A stretch of 64,000 nt of DNA from Ktedonospora formicarum (GTDB lineage Bacteria > Chloroflexota > Ktedonobacteria > Ktedonobacterales > Ktedonobacteraceae): the NCBI RefSeq assembly GCF_016587355.1, contig NZ_BNJF01000001.1, forward strand, positions 1,736,001 through 1,800,000, in the 5' to 3' direction. Position numbers and translations under genes: made by a program. Shown piece after piece: positions 18,523 through 27,392 of the stretch. Every line of letters begins with the position of its first letter. Positions within the stretch are counted from its first letter, which is position 1. The notes beneath the pieces are model-generated. The model made no database searches. It was not told the origin of the DNA and saw nothing but the letters and a program-made list of their open reading frames with translations.

Positions 18523-18538
18523 ACAAGGAGGAGTCAGA
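18504..18538. terminator. Hairpin spanning two convergent stop codons
   Basis: Stem TCTGACTCCT (18504-18513) with AGGAGTCAGA (18529-18538). The stop codon of the helicase lies in the loop and that of the response regulator in the right arm. The coding regions are only 11 bp apart. Confidence 0.75.
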
Positions 18539-19253
18539 CGTCACGCACATCAATCAGGCCCTTCTTAATAGCATAAATTACGATTTGCGAACGGTCATAT
18601 ATGTCTAGCTTACGATAGAGGCTGCTAATATGGTTGCGTACTGTCTTCTCAGTCACTTGCATCCGACGCGCAACCTCTTTGGGAATTAAGCCTCTGGCGA
18701 TATGCATCAAGACATCAACCTCACGATTGGTCAGACCTGTAGCAGGCGCAATCTGCCCTTCCGGCTCCTGCCCATACATCTGCATCATGTGTCCAGTAGC
18801 ACGGGGCGTCATAACCTGCTCACCTGCATATACTGCGCGTATAGCTGCCACCACGCCCTCAGCAGAGCTATCCTTTAAGAGATAACCACTGGCACCTGCA
18901 CTGAGGCCCTCAACAACACGCTCGTCAATAGTATACGCGGAAAGCAAGATCACACGAATCTGGGGCCACTCCTCTTTGATACGCCGCAACGCCTCAATGC
19001 CATCCATTTGAGGCATCTGAACATCCATCAATAATACATCTGGCTTATAGGTTTCCGCCAGTTCCAGTGCCTCTAGCCCATTACTGGCCTGCCCCACCAC
19101 TGTAAATGTCTGCTCGCGCTCCAACATTCCAGCCACACACTCACGAAACAGGCGCTGATTATCCGCCACTACAATACGGATATAGGTTCCGCGCTCGCCA
19201 CTCCCACTCGCCTTTCGTCTACTCCCAAGCATACCCTCTACCTGGAGCGTCAT
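18534..19253 (-). CDS. NarL/LuxR-family response regulator
   Basis: A 239-aa two-domain regulator. The receiver at about residues 25-145 has the acidic pair in VVADNQRL, the phospho-acceptor Asp in LLMDVQMPQMDG, the switch residue in LLSAYT and the Lys in YLLKDSS. A LuxR-type helix-turn-helix sits at 172-235 (LTNREVDVLMHIARG...VTEKTVRNHISSLYRKL). ATG 19253 follows GGAGGAAG; a GTG two codons upstream is possible. No sensor kinase is adjacent, so it is an orphan; its target promoters are not visible. Confidence 0.92.
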   Translation of the reverse strand: MTLQVEGMLGSRRKASGSGERGTYIRIVVADNQRLFRECVAGMLEREQTFTVVGQASNGLEALELAETYKPDVLLMDVQMPQMDGIEALRRIKEEWPQIRVILLSAYTIDERVVEGLSAGASGYLLKDSSAEGVVAAIRAVYAGEQVMTPRATGHMMQMYGQEPEGQIAPATGLTNREVDVLMHIARGLIPKEVARRMQVTEKTVRNHISSLYRKLDIYDRSQIVIYAIKKGLIDVRDV

Positions 19254-19547
19254 ATACACCTTCCTCCCTCAGCCACTTCTATATACATACATAATCAAGC
19301 ATTGTGGCCCTTTCCAAAAACACATCATCTCGTCTCTTTTAAGTGAGATATATCGCTAATGATTATTGTACTCTATTTACTATATATTTCAACCATTCAT
19401 TCAGGCTTTCTCTCCGCCCCCATTGCTATATGACTCCACTATACGGTATCCTTTGGTGTGAGTCATTCGTCATAGTAGCTATAGATGACACTTACTGACA
19501 CAATCCAAACACACAGATGTTGATAAACATAGAATAAGGAGAATATA

Positions 19548-20498
19548 ATGGCCGCAAAGGGTATCCTTGTTGTGGGTAGCCTTAATATGGATCAGGTGGT
19601 ACGTGTTCCCCATTTACCACGCATGGGAGAGACACTATTGGGGGGTGATTCTCTCAAATTTGAGCCAGGTGGCAAAGGCGCAAATCAGGCTGTCGCCATG
19701 GCCCGCCTGGGAGCTCCTGTCATGATGGCAGGACGCGTCGGGCATGATACATTTGGCGAGCGTTTGCTATCCGCAGTTGAGAACGAGGGAATCGATACCA
19801 AACTCATCGTCAAAGATAAACAAGAGGCTAGTGGCGCTGCCTTTATCTTTCTCTCACGGGAAGGTGACAATGCCATTGTTGTCGCGGCTGGCGCGAACAT
19901 GCGTGTTGGAAATGATGAGGATCAGTATCAGCGCATCATAGATGCACTACCAACCGTTCAAACACTGGTACTCCAACTCGAAATCCCATTGGATACGGTT
20001 ACACGTCTCATCGAGGCAGCCCATGAACTTGAAGTATCCGTCGTTCTTAATCTTGCCCCTGCTCAATCATTGCCGCGTGAAGTCCTGCGCAAGCTCTCAG
20101 TTTTAGTCGTGAATGAGACTGAGGCAAGCCACCTGAGTGGGCAGCAGGTTAAAACAGTAGAAGACGCGCGCATCGTAGCCACTGTCTTACATGACTATGG
20201 CATTGCAACCGTTGTTATTACGCTTGGTGAGCGCGGCGCGATTCTAGTCACACACGATACTGACAATCAATCACGCTGCATCTATCAGACCGCTCCTAAG
20301 GTTCAACCTGTGGACACAACAGCGGCGGGAGATTGTTTTGTCGGCGCGCTAACTGTTGCACTCAACGAAGGGCAAAGCGCGGAAGATGCCTTGCGCTTCG
20401 CAGCCTACGCCAGCGCACTCAAAGTCACGCGCTTCGGCGCTCAATCAGGCTTACCCAACCGGGAGGATGTTCTTGCTTCGCTTAATTCTGGACACTGA
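19548..20498 (+). CDS. rbsK: Ribokinase (PfkB family)
   Basis: A 316-aa sugar kinase that phosphorylates D-ribose at O5 using ATP. PfkB signature 1 is GGKGANQAVAMARLG near residue 42, and signature 2 is DTTAAGDCFVGAL near 262, whose Asp is the catalytic base. GSLNMD and GRVGHDTFG also match ribokinase rather than fructokinase. AAGGAG stands 9 nt before the ATG. It overlaps the next gene, a nucleoside hydrolase, by about 30 bp; together they would release ribose from nucleosides and feed ribose-5-phosphate to metabolism. Confidence 0.92.
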   Translation: MAAKGILVVGSLNMDQVVRVPHLPRMGETLLGGDSLKFEPGGKGANQAVAMARLGAPVMMAGRVGHDTFGERLLSAVENEGIDTKLIVKDKQEASGAAFIFLSREGDNAIVVAAGANMRVGNDEDQYQRIIDALPTVQTLVLQLEIPLDTVTRLIEAAHELEVSVVLNLAPAQSLPREVLRKLSVLVVNETEASHLSGQQVKTVEDARIVATVLHDYGIATVVITLGERGAILVTHDTDNQSRCIYQTAPKVQPVDTTAAGDCFVGALTVALNEGQSAEDALRFAAYASALKVTRFGAQSGLPNREDVLASLNSGH

Positions 20499-21402
20499 TC
20501 CAGGCATCGATGATGCCCTCGCACTCTTTCTCGCTCTGGCTTCGCCCGAGATAACTCTCGAGGCCATTACCACCGTTTGCGGAAATGTGCCACTTGCGAG
20601 AACAACACGTAACGCGCTCACGTTGTTAGAACTGGCTGGTCGCACGGATATTCCGGTCGCCGCTGGAACCTCTTGCCCTCTCGTCGTGCCTTATGTAGAT
20701 GCGGCACTGGTGCATGGCGGCACTGGCCTCGGTTCACTTACGCTACCCGATCCCCAGATTCAACCGGTGAGCCAGCACGCCGTCGATCTCATTATTGAGA
20801 AGATCATGAGCGCACCCGGAGAGATCACCCTGGTAGCGGTAGGCCCACTGACCAATCTGGCTCTGGCTCTACGCAAAGAGCCCCGCATAGCGCACGCCGT
20901 GCGCGAGGTCTATATCATGGGAGGCGCTTTACGCGTTCCCGGCAATGTCACGCCTGCCGCCGAATTCAATATCTATTGCGATCCACACGCCGCGCATGCT
21001 GTCTTCCATGCTGGCTGGCCTCTACGCCTTGTTAGCTTAGACGCTACCCATCAGGTGAGCATCAGTCAAACCCGCTTTGCCGAATTCACATCTTATGGAG
21101 GAGCCATCAAACAAGCCATCCGCCAGATGACTGATTTTTATTTCGATGTCTTCCAGGCAAACGAAACATCGAAGAAATTCCATATGCATGATCCACTCTG
21201 CCTTGCCGCCGCCATCTACTCTGATCTCATTACGTGGGAACCCGCCTATGTCGACGTCGAACTTCAGGGTACACTCACTCTGGGCGAGACAGTCGCGGAC
21301 TTCAAGCATCCTGAAAAAGCGAATCTTCTGGGCTCGGTCGCGGTCGATGCCGAACGCTTTACGCAATTCTATTTCGAGCGTATGAGCCAGGCTTATCCAT
21401 AG
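20467..21402 (+). CDS. Inosine/uridine-preferring nucleoside hydrolase
   Basis: A 311-aa enzyme of the IUNH family that cleaves the N-glycosidic bond of ribonucleosides. The calcium-binding signature DTDPGIDDA occurs within the first 20 residues, followed by TTVCGNVPL, GPLTNLALAL, IMGGAL and AEFNIYCDP. The initiation site is unusual: GGGAGG abuts the ATG at 20467, while an in-frame TTG at 20473 has the ideal 6-nt spacing, so the true start may be two codons downstream. Either start lies inside rbsK, implying translational coupling. Substrate preference cannot be read. Confidence 0.92.
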   Translation: MFLLRLILDTDPGIDDALALFLALASPEITLEAITTVCGNVPLARTTRNALTLLELAGRTDIPVAAGTSCPLVVPYVDAALVHGGTGLGSLTLPDPQIQPVSQHAVDLIIEKIMSAPGEITLVAVGPLTNLALALRKEPRIAHAVREVYIMGGALRVPGNVTPAAEFNIYCDPHAAHAVFHAGWPLRLVSLDATHQVSISQTRFAEFTSYGGAIKQAIRQMTDFYFDVFQANETSKKFHMHDPLCLAAAIYSDLITWEPAYVDVELQGTLTLGETVADFKHPEKANLLGSVAVDAERFTQFYFERMSQAYP

Positions 21403-21618
21403 AGCTCATATCCGAATGGACCGTTCATCAGCACTTTATACAGAGCACTCTTCAGGGCATCCATACCCACTCCTGGCTTAACAAGACTCACAGGTAACGA
21501 GCACTCACAAAGAAGTTTTATTTTGACAAAAGCGATCCTATACGATATAGTAAGGAAGAACTATTCCGACTAATACGCTCGGATTAAATTGAGCGCAACC
21601 GATACAAAGGAGCCCACG

Positions 21619-21930
21619 ATGGCGCAAATTAATGAAGCAGAAGTGATGGACGCCCTGCGCGAATGTTATGACCCCGAGATTCCCGTCAATATCGTTGACC
21701 TGGGATTGGTTTATAACGTTGATCTCAATCAAGAAGAAGGCAACGTAGGGATCACAATGACGCTGACCGCCATTGGCTGCCCCATGGCTGGAGAAGTCAT
21801 GGAAGAGGTAGAGACACGCGTCAAGCAGGTCGAGAATGTGAACGCCTGCAAGGTTGATCTGACCTTTGATCCCCCCTGGTCCCCTGACCGCATGACCGAA
21901 GACGCAAAATGGGAACTGGGAATGATCTAA
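21619..21930 (+). CDS. MIP18/SufT-like (DUF59) Fe-S assembly protein
   Basis: A 103-aa protein with the DUF59 pattern: LRECYDPEIPVNIVDLGLVY near residue 10, LTAIGCPMAGEV with the conserved Cys near 56, and DPPWSPDRMTEDAKWELG at the C terminus. Relatives (SufT, PaaD, MIP18) help mature or carry Fe-S clusters. The ATG at 21619 follows AAGGAG by 7 nt, which rules out the longer frame. No suf genes adjoin; it is transcribed alone and has its own terminator. Confidence 0.9.
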   Translation: MAQINEAEVMDALRECYDPEIPVNIVDLGLVYNVDLNQEEGNVGITMTLTAIGCPMAGEVMEEVETRVKQVENVNACKVDLTFDPPWSPDRMTEDAKWELGMI

Positions 21931-21971
21931 GTAGATCATTCTATACTCTCAAGTATATACTCTCAAGTAAT

Positions 21972-22018
21972 AAGAGTTTGCCTGATTATTAGCGACCAGG
22001 CAAACTCTTTCTATTTTT
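21972..22018 (+). terminator. Terminator after the DUF59 gene
   Basis: Stem AAGAGTTTGCCTG (21972-21984) with CAGGCAAACTCTT (21997-22009), 12-nt loop, followed by TCTATTTTT. Confidence 0.9.
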
Positions 22019-22363
22019 GCCGACTCCCATTGCCCATTAAAAATGCTATCACTTCCCTGTTCAAAAGAATTACTAATTGTATGGCTTCACTTGACCAGAT
22101 CGATACCAAAAGTTTCGCGCGAAACTTTTGGAGACCTTTTCCAGGACGAGTTAGTCATAGTATGAGGAAGAGGCGAATAGTAACAAAATACCGTTTGCTG
22201 TACAAAAGCAGGCTTTGTGCTACACTTATCCAGGTAATGCGACTCAGCGATGCCGATAGCATCGCGCGGAGGTCAAAAAATGTGGTGTGGATGACGAGGA
22301 TACCCTATAGAATGTACACGCTTTCCTATCGTCTTACGTTCAACCATATTGGAGTTTGCACAT
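22019..22363. other. Gene-free leader with a 26-bp palindrome
   Basis: About 345 bp with no gene of its own; open frames here lack ribosome sites. It contains the perfect palindrome at 22106-22131, described separately, and GGAG 9 nt before the ATG at 22364. Confidence 0.5.
22106..22131. promoter_or_regulatory. 26-bp perfect palindrome, candidate operator
   Basis: CCAAAAGTTTCG followed by its exact complement, with centre CGCGCG. It has no T-tract and no loop, which suits a dimeric DNA-binding protein better than a terminator. It lies about 230 bp upstream of the zinc-ribbon membrane protein. Confidence 0.5.
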
Positions 22364-23587
22364 ATGCAGAATTGCTCTGTCTGCGGTACCCCCCTTCAAA
22401 CAGCAGCGGTATTCTGTCCAGATTGCGGCCGGCGAACCCTTCCGGGCTCCGCGTCCTTGAGTTATGCTTATACTACGTCTGCACCCACGGCAACTTCACC
22501 AGCAGGTGCCCAGACACACACTATTAGCGACTCGTTGAGTACCAAGGTCAGGCCTCGTAATCATTCTTCAGCATTCATGTCAGACTATAAGACATACCAG
22601 AGTTTCTCCTCACCTGTCACACCTACCCCGCCTTCATCTATACCCGTCGTGGCTTCTCAAGAAGAGCAATCCTTACATCCAAATATTCAAAATTTCGATT
22701 CCTATAGATATCCCTCTCCACCCACCATAGCCTACACAATACCTGAACTTACACGCCGCAAGCTCCCCTTCTGGGCCCTTGCAACACTTTCAGTCCTGCT
22801 TCTGATATCGGTTGGGACAGGAGCATGGCTCACCTACTACGCAGGCTTCGAGCTGCCCGCGCAGGCTGATGCCATGGCTACGGCAACCATTCAAGCTGCA
22901 ACCACTACCGCAAAGACACAGGCGACTCAAACCGCGCAATCACACATTAATGCGACCGCCACCGTCAGCACCCAGGCCACAGCCCAGGTCCAGCAGACCG
23001 CCACAGCCCTTCAAGGCATATATAATCAAGCAACCAGCGGTGTCCCTACGTTCCAATCCCCTCTTGCCGCACAGGATAGCGCAAACTGGGAAATCTATAA
23101 TGCTCAGGGTGGGGGTGGTTGCTTCTTCGCCGATGGCGCATTGCATGCCAGTGTGCAGCGCCAGAATTATTATGTCCCCTGCTTCGCTCTTGCCAGCAAC
23201 TTCGCGGATATGGTCTTTGAGGTAGAAATGACCATCACTTCTGGCGACGAGGGGGGAATAATCTTTCGGGGGGACAACACTGCATCGAAATTCTACTATT
23301 TCCGCGTTGGTCGCGATGGCATCGCAGCCCTCTATGCTACCCAGAGTAACAATGAGAGCCGTAATCTTTTCTATGATCGCGTAGACACTATCAAAAAGGG
23401 TATAAACCAGACCAATATCGTAACTATTATCGCACGCGCAAGTACTATTTCTCTGTATATTAATAAGCAATATGTCGGGCAAACACAGGACACAACCTAT
23501 ACATCGGGACAGATTGGTCTCCTTGCTAGCGACCTGACCAACGCTACCGATGTCGCGTATACTAACGCCCGGGTCTGGCAACTCTAG
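22364..23587 (+). CDS. Zinc-ribbon, single-TM protein with extracellular jelly-roll domain
   Basis: A 407-aa protein. A cytoplasmic zinc ribbon (C4, C7, C18, C21) is followed by a Ser/Pro/Thr-rich linker and one transmembrane helix at about residues 135-160. A Thr/Ala/Gln-rich stalk comes next, then an outside domain at 229-407 of beta-rich character (FEVEMTITSGDEGGIIFRG, FYYFRVGRDG, SLYINKQYVGQ, GQIGLLAS). That pattern resembles the concanavalin-like DUF1080 fold seen in sugar-binding or glycosidase-like proteins. No catalytic residues are evident. The next gene, 39 bp downstream, is a paralog without the zinc ribbon. Confidence 0.78.
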   Translation: MQNCSVCGTPLQTAAVFCPDCGRRTLPGSASLSYAYTTSAPTATSPAGAQTHTISDSLSTKVRPRNHSSAFMSDYKTYQSFSSPVTPTPPSSIPVVASQEEQSLHPNIQNFDSYRYPSPPTIAYTIPELTRRKLPFWALATLSVLLLISVGTGAWLTYYAGFELPAQADAMATATIQAATTTAKTQATQTAQSHINATATVSTQATAQVQQTATALQGIYNQATSGVPTFQSPLAAQDSANWEIYNAQGGGGCFFADGALHASVQRQNYYVPCFALASNFADMVFEVEMTITSGDEGGIIFRGDNTASKFYYFRVGRDGIAALYATQSNNESRNLFYDRVDTIKKGINQTNIVTIIARASTISLYINKQYVGQTQDTTYTSGQIGLLASDLTNATDVAYTNARVWQL

Positions 23588-23626
23588 CGTCATAGTGTTC
23601 TTTAGAATGGAGTCAATTCGTCTCTC

Positions 23627-24724
23627 ATGCGACTATCTGGCAAGCCTTCTCAACAGCCTGAATCAAAGAGCTCTACGACCACCTCTGAGGAGGAAGGTCG
23701 CACTATTCTCGCTATGCCGACATCCACGAAACAAGTCGAATATCCAGAGGATTCCGCCTCCACTCCTACCAACAACTTTGATTCTCGATTGGCTGATTTA
23801 GACCTGAAGCGCAAGCGTATGCTCAAACGCCAACGACGCCTGGATCGCTTACAGATACTAACCCTTACGCTTGCTATACTCCTCATTCTCAGTGGCCTCG
23901 GATTTATTACCTATACCACCAGCATTGACTATCGCCACGCAAGCCACACTTTCGCGACCGTCCAGGCTCAGTGGACCCAGAATGTCGTCAACACCGCTCA
24001 GGCTCGCACTCAAAGCACCGTAAATGCCATCAATACCGTCCAGGCTAACATCAATGCGACCGCCACTTCACAGGCACAGACACAAGCACAAGCCACAGTA
24101 GCATCAGAGGATGCTACGGCAACTGCTACCGCACTCGAAAGCCTCCTTACAGAAACCACTGAGAAGACCCCGAACCTGGACGATCCACTGATAGATCGCG
24201 ACGGCGATGGAGAGTGGGACATCGGCGGCAATACAAGTACTGGCTGTGTCTTCACAGATAGCGGATACCATGCCTTTGTCGCCAAGCGTGGCTATATTCA
24301 GCCCTGCCTCTCGCAAGCCAGCACATACACGGATCTGCTCTACTCAGCTCAGGTCAGCGTCAACACTGGCAATGGCAACCGAGCGGGCCTGATATTCCGC
24401 GCCAATAATAATGGTGACCAGTACTATTTCTTTGGGGTTGGCATTGATGGAACGTATGGGCTCGACCTCTATCAGAGCAATGGACAGCACCAAACCCTCT
24501 TTAGCGGTCGAGATACAGCCAATATCATCTCACAGGGTTTGGGGCAATCCAATCGCCTCGCAATCCTCGCGCAAGGTGATATCTTCTACCTCTTCGCCAA
24601 TGATACCTTCCTGGGCAGCGCTCAAGATGCGACCCTTGCCTCGGGGCATCTGGGTGTAGCCGTCCTTCAATCAGATATTCCCATCGATGCCACCTTTAGT
24701 GATGCTCAGGCCTGGAAGATCTAA
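23627..24724 (+). CDS. Single-TM protein with jelly-roll domain, paralog of the upstream gene
   Basis: A 365-aa protein. A charged cytoplasmic head (Lys/Arg-rich near 60-72) leads to a transmembrane helix at about 77-97, an Ala/Thr/Gln stalk, and a beta-rich outer domain at 185-365. The outer domain parallels the upstream one (GLIFRANNNGDQYYFFGVGIDG, FANDTFLGSAQDATLASGHLGVA). Paired cysteines in GCVF and QPCL match GCFF and VPCF in the partner. It probably forms an operon with that gene. Start uncertain: ATG 23627 lacks a good ribosome site and ATG 23714 is an alternative. Function unknown. Confidence 0.75.
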   Translation: MRLSGKPSQQPESKSSTTTSEEEGRTILAMPTSTKQVEYPEDSASTPTNNFDSRLADLDLKRKRMLKRQRRLDRLQILTLTLAILLILSGLGFITYTTSIDYRHASHTFATVQAQWTQNVVNTAQARTQSTVNAINTVQANINATATSQAQTQAQATVASEDATATATALESLLTETTEKTPNLDDPLIDRDGDGEWDIGGNTSTGCVFTDSGYHAFVAKRGYIQPCLSQASTYTDLLYSAQVSVNTGNGNRAGLIFRANNNGDQYYFFGVGIDGTYGLDLYQSNGQHQTLFSGRDTANIISQGLGQSNRLAILAQGDIFYLFANDTFLGSAQDATLASGHLGVAVLQSDIPIDATFSDAQAWKI

Positions 24725-24738
24725 ATCTCTTTCACCAC

Positions 24739-25056
24739 TTGACAAAGCACAAGCGAACTGGTACCCTAACTTGTAAGTATACGCGAAGTAGCAGATCTGC
24801 TTATACAGAACAAACCAGCATATAAATGGCTATGATCGGGACAAGTACCCTATGCGACATTTCAGAGAACTGCGGGTCGGTGCGACGCAGTAGTACGCAA
24901 AGATGAAATCCACCCGAGAGCCTACACGAAGAGTGCTACGGTTCGCCTCCGTTATCAGGCATTCATGAGGTTCACTCCCCTGAGTGAATGAACAAAGGTG
25001 GTACCACGATAACGCACATCAGCCGTCGTCGTCCTTTCAGGACACGGCGTTTTTTT
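24739..25056 (+). promoter_or_regulatory. T-box riboswitch leader of serS with promoter
   Basis: TTGACA at 24739 with TACCCT 17 bp on gives a plausible promoter. The leader has a stem I with the AGAGAACTGCGGG..GGTGCGA apical region (24864-24891), a specifier loop reading GAAATCCACC with UCC (Ser) as the likely codon, and the T-box AAAGGTGGTACCACG (24994-25008). The terminator stem with GTCCT/AGGAC and GCCGT/ACGGC ends in seven T. Uncharged tRNA-Ser should favour antitermination and serS expression. The UCC reading is inference; the A after it fits the family rule. Confidence 0.88.
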
Positions 25057-25203
25057 ATTGTCTTTTTAAGGGTTTCTACAAACCGGGGTCGTTCCCAGCC
25101 AGCCCTCCTTAGAGGACAGTAGCATCGTAAACGCGACGCATACTGACGCACTCATTTTTCACAGGAGGAGTAAGCCCGACCCTTACCCTGAAGGAGTCTC
25201 TCT

Positions 25204-26484
25204 ATGCTTGATCTTGCCTTTATTCGCAATAACGCCGACACGGTCAAAGAGGCCGCGCGACTCAAGAACAATACAATAGACATCGACGCCTTGTTGGAAC
25301 TGGACCGGCGTGTCGTCACACTCCAGCATGAAGTCGAGGAGGCACGCGCGCAACAAAACGCGCTATCGAAAAAGATTCAGCAGGCGGCCAAAGAGAAGAA
25401 CGTAGAGCTGCGCAACCAGTACATCGCCGAAGGGAAGCAGCTTTCGGAGAGTATCAAAGAGAAAGAGCCTCTTCTGACACAGCTTCAGGAAGAGCGTTAT
25501 CAGTTGCTCCTACTCGTGCCCAACATTCCCGATCCCAGCACCCCGGTCGGCAAAGATGAGGACGACAATGTTCCCATCAAATACTGGGGGGAGAAGACTC
25601 AATTCGACTTCCCTGCGCTCGACCATTACGATCTAATGCAACGACTCAATATGGTCGACATCGAGCGCGCGGTAAAAGTAGCGGGAAGCCGCAGCTACGC
25701 GCTCAAAGGCGATGCCGCGCGCCTGGAACTGGCACTAATGAATTTCGCCTTCGACCGTTTGGCACGCAAGGGCTATACACCCGTCATCGTGCCCTCGATG
25801 GCTCGCGACTTCTGTTTTGTTGGCAATGGTCAGTTCCCCAAGGGGCGTGATCAGGTTTATGAAGTTGAGGGGCAGGATCTCTATCTCGTAGGAACTGCTG
25901 AGGTTTCGATCACTGGCATGTACAAGGACGAGATCTTAAAGGCCGAGGAGCTCCCACTCACCTTTGTTGGCTATAGCCCCTGCTTCCGCCAGGAGGCAGG
26001 AACCTACGGTAAGGATACGCGCGGCGTCTTCCGTATTCACCAGTTCAACAAGGTCGAGCAGTATATCATCTGTGAGGCCGATCATGAGGTTTCGGTGCGC
26101 TGGTTTGAGGAGTTGGAACGCAATGCCGAAGAGCTCATCCAGGCCCTTGAGCTTCCCTACCGCATTGTAAACGTCTGCACCGGCGATATGGGTGACGGTA
26201 AGGTTGGCATGCACGATATCGAATGCTGGATTCCCAGCGAGAACCGCTATCGCGAGACCCATTCGTGTTCGTACTTCCATGACTGGCAGGCTCGCCGCGC
26301 GAATATTCGCTATCGTGACGCTGAGGGAAAAGTCCATTTCGTCCATACACTCAACAATACCGCTATCGCCTCGCCGCGCATCCTCATCCCCCTGCTGGAA
26401 ACACATCAGCAGGCCGATGGCAGCATTCGCATTCCCGAAGCCTTACGCCCCTATATGGGAGGGCAGGAGTATATTGGGCGCTAA
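25204..26484 (+). CDS. serS: Seryl-tRNA synthetase
   Basis: A 426-aa class II synthetase that charges tRNA-Ser. The N-terminal 110 residues form the long antiparallel coiled-coil arm that grips the tRNA. Motif 2 appears as SPCFRQEAGTYGKDTRG..RIHQFNKVE near 258-280, and motif 3 as LNNTAIASPRILIPLLE near 378. Length is normal for bacteria. The ATG follows GAAGGAG and lies 150 bp after the T-box terminator. Expression is expected to respond to serine-tRNA charging. Confidence 0.96.
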   Translation: MLDLAFIRNNADTVKEAARLKNNTIDIDALLELDRRVVTLQHEVEEARAQQNALSKKIQQAAKEKNVELRNQYIAEGKQLSESIKEKEPLLTQLQEERYQLLLLVPNIPDPSTPVGKDEDDNVPIKYWGEKTQFDFPALDHYDLMQRLNMVDIERAVKVAGSRSYALKGDAARLELALMNFAFDRLARKGYTPVIVPSMARDFCFVGNGQFPKGRDQVYEVEGQDLYLVGTAEVSITGMYKDEILKAEELPLTFVGYSPCFRQEAGTYGKDTRGVFRIHQFNKVEQYIICEADHEVSVRWFEELERNAEELIQALELPYRIVNVCTGDMGDGKVGMHDIECWIPSENRYRETHSCSYFHDWQARRANIRYRDAEGKVHFVHTLNNTAIASPRILIPLLETHQQADGSIRIPEALRPYMGGQEYIGR

Positions 26485-26507
26485 GTAAGCGCACCATATG
26501 CCCTATT

Positions 26508-26538
26508 GGAGTGGAGTTGCTCACTGGTGCTCCACTCC
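26508..26538. terminator. Hairpin between convergent genes
   Basis: GGAGTGGAG (26508-26516) pairs with CTCCACTCC (26530-26538). No clear T-tract on either side. It ends at the stop codon of the minus-strand phosphoesterase. Confidence 0.5.
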
Positions 26539-27032
26539 TACTCTAGGGAAATAATTTCACCTTGCACATGCATGGTTTCATCATCAATAATTAGCATCCC
26601 TACGCTGCATGTCGGCTGGCGCCTTCGCTCATTAGTGCTACCTGGATTGAAGAGCAAGACCCCTTCATACTCCTCATTATATGGCACATGGCTATGACCA
26701 AAGACCACTACACGCGCATCGGGGAATTCACGTCGCGCTGTCCGGGCATAGTACTTACTCTCTCCCAGAATATGGACAATGCCAATACGCACACCACCAA
26801 CCTTAATCTCTCGTTTGATCGGCAATTTAGTCACCACATCATCACGCTCCACGTTCCCCTGTACTGCAACAACTGGCGCAATGGTCTCCAGTTCCGCGAC
26901 TACCGCCAGAGTTGAGAGATCACCAGCGTGAATAATTAGCTCGACATCATCAAAAATCTGCCAGAGGCTCTCCGGCAGGCGCTTATGCGGCGGCATATGC
27001 GTATCTGAAATGACTCCAATGCGATGTATCAT
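26538..27032 (-). CDS. YfcE/MJ0936-type metallophosphoesterase
   Basis: A 164-aa single-domain calcineurin-like phosphoesterase. The two-metal ligands are all visible: ISDTHMP (D-x-H), HAGDLS (GD), QGNVERDD (GN), and FGHSHVP (GHSH). Small proteins of this family hydrolyse phosphodiesters in vitro; the physiological substrate is unknown. It is converging on serS. Its promoter region (27018-27125) is duplicated at 28649-28756, next to a second phosphoesterase gene. Confidence 0.88.
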   Translation of the reverse strand: MIHRIGVISDTHMPPHKRLPESLWQIFDDVELIIHAGDLSTLAVVAELETIAPVVAVQGNVERDDVVTKLPIKREIKVGGVRIGIVHILGESKYYARTARREFPDARVVVFGHSHVPYNEEYEGVLLFNPGSTNERRRQPTCSVGMLIIDDETMHVQGEIISLE

Positions 27033-27125
27033 GCACCTGGCTCCTGACTATACAACTGAGTTGTCATAGCAATTCTGTGCCTATTATAGCTCACTACCTC
27101 CACTCACTCTCTGAGAATATCGTCT
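27018..27125. repeat. Duplicated 5' region of a phosphoesterase gene, copy 1
   Basis: About 105 bp, roughly 80% identical by eye to 28649-28756. It covers the first codons and the upstream region of the minus-strand phosphoesterase, including a conserved TATAAT read on the minus strand (shared + strand core TATTATAGCTCAC). Confidence 0.7.
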
Positions 27126-27392
27126 TTTCTCTTTTTTGCTTATGCAGCACATTGTTGAGCACCTGTTGATACTCCTATTTATTCAGGATAAACTAGCTTA
27201 TTTCTACATAATTATGTTAATATGATTAAGGTAAAAAAGGTATCCATAGGCCCATAAGGCGCTTACGCATTTTTCCTTATCTCTATTGAGCGCTGGCATT
27301 ATCTATATCAAGCGTTGAACGTGGGGCTATTACCAGCACGGCGGTGAAGAAAGTATTCTTTCATCCCGACCTACTCACAGGAGAGAAAAAAG
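27126..27392. other. Gene-free, AT-rich leader
   Basis: Together with repeat copy 1 this makes about 360 bp without a gene. AT-rich; AGGAG stands 9 nt before the ATG at 27393. No RNA motif recognised. Confidence 0.45.

Noticed and set aside
22030..22527. 165-codon open frame on the plus strand
   Set aside because: It overlaps the zinc-ribbon gene in another frame, has a basic random composition and no ribosome site.
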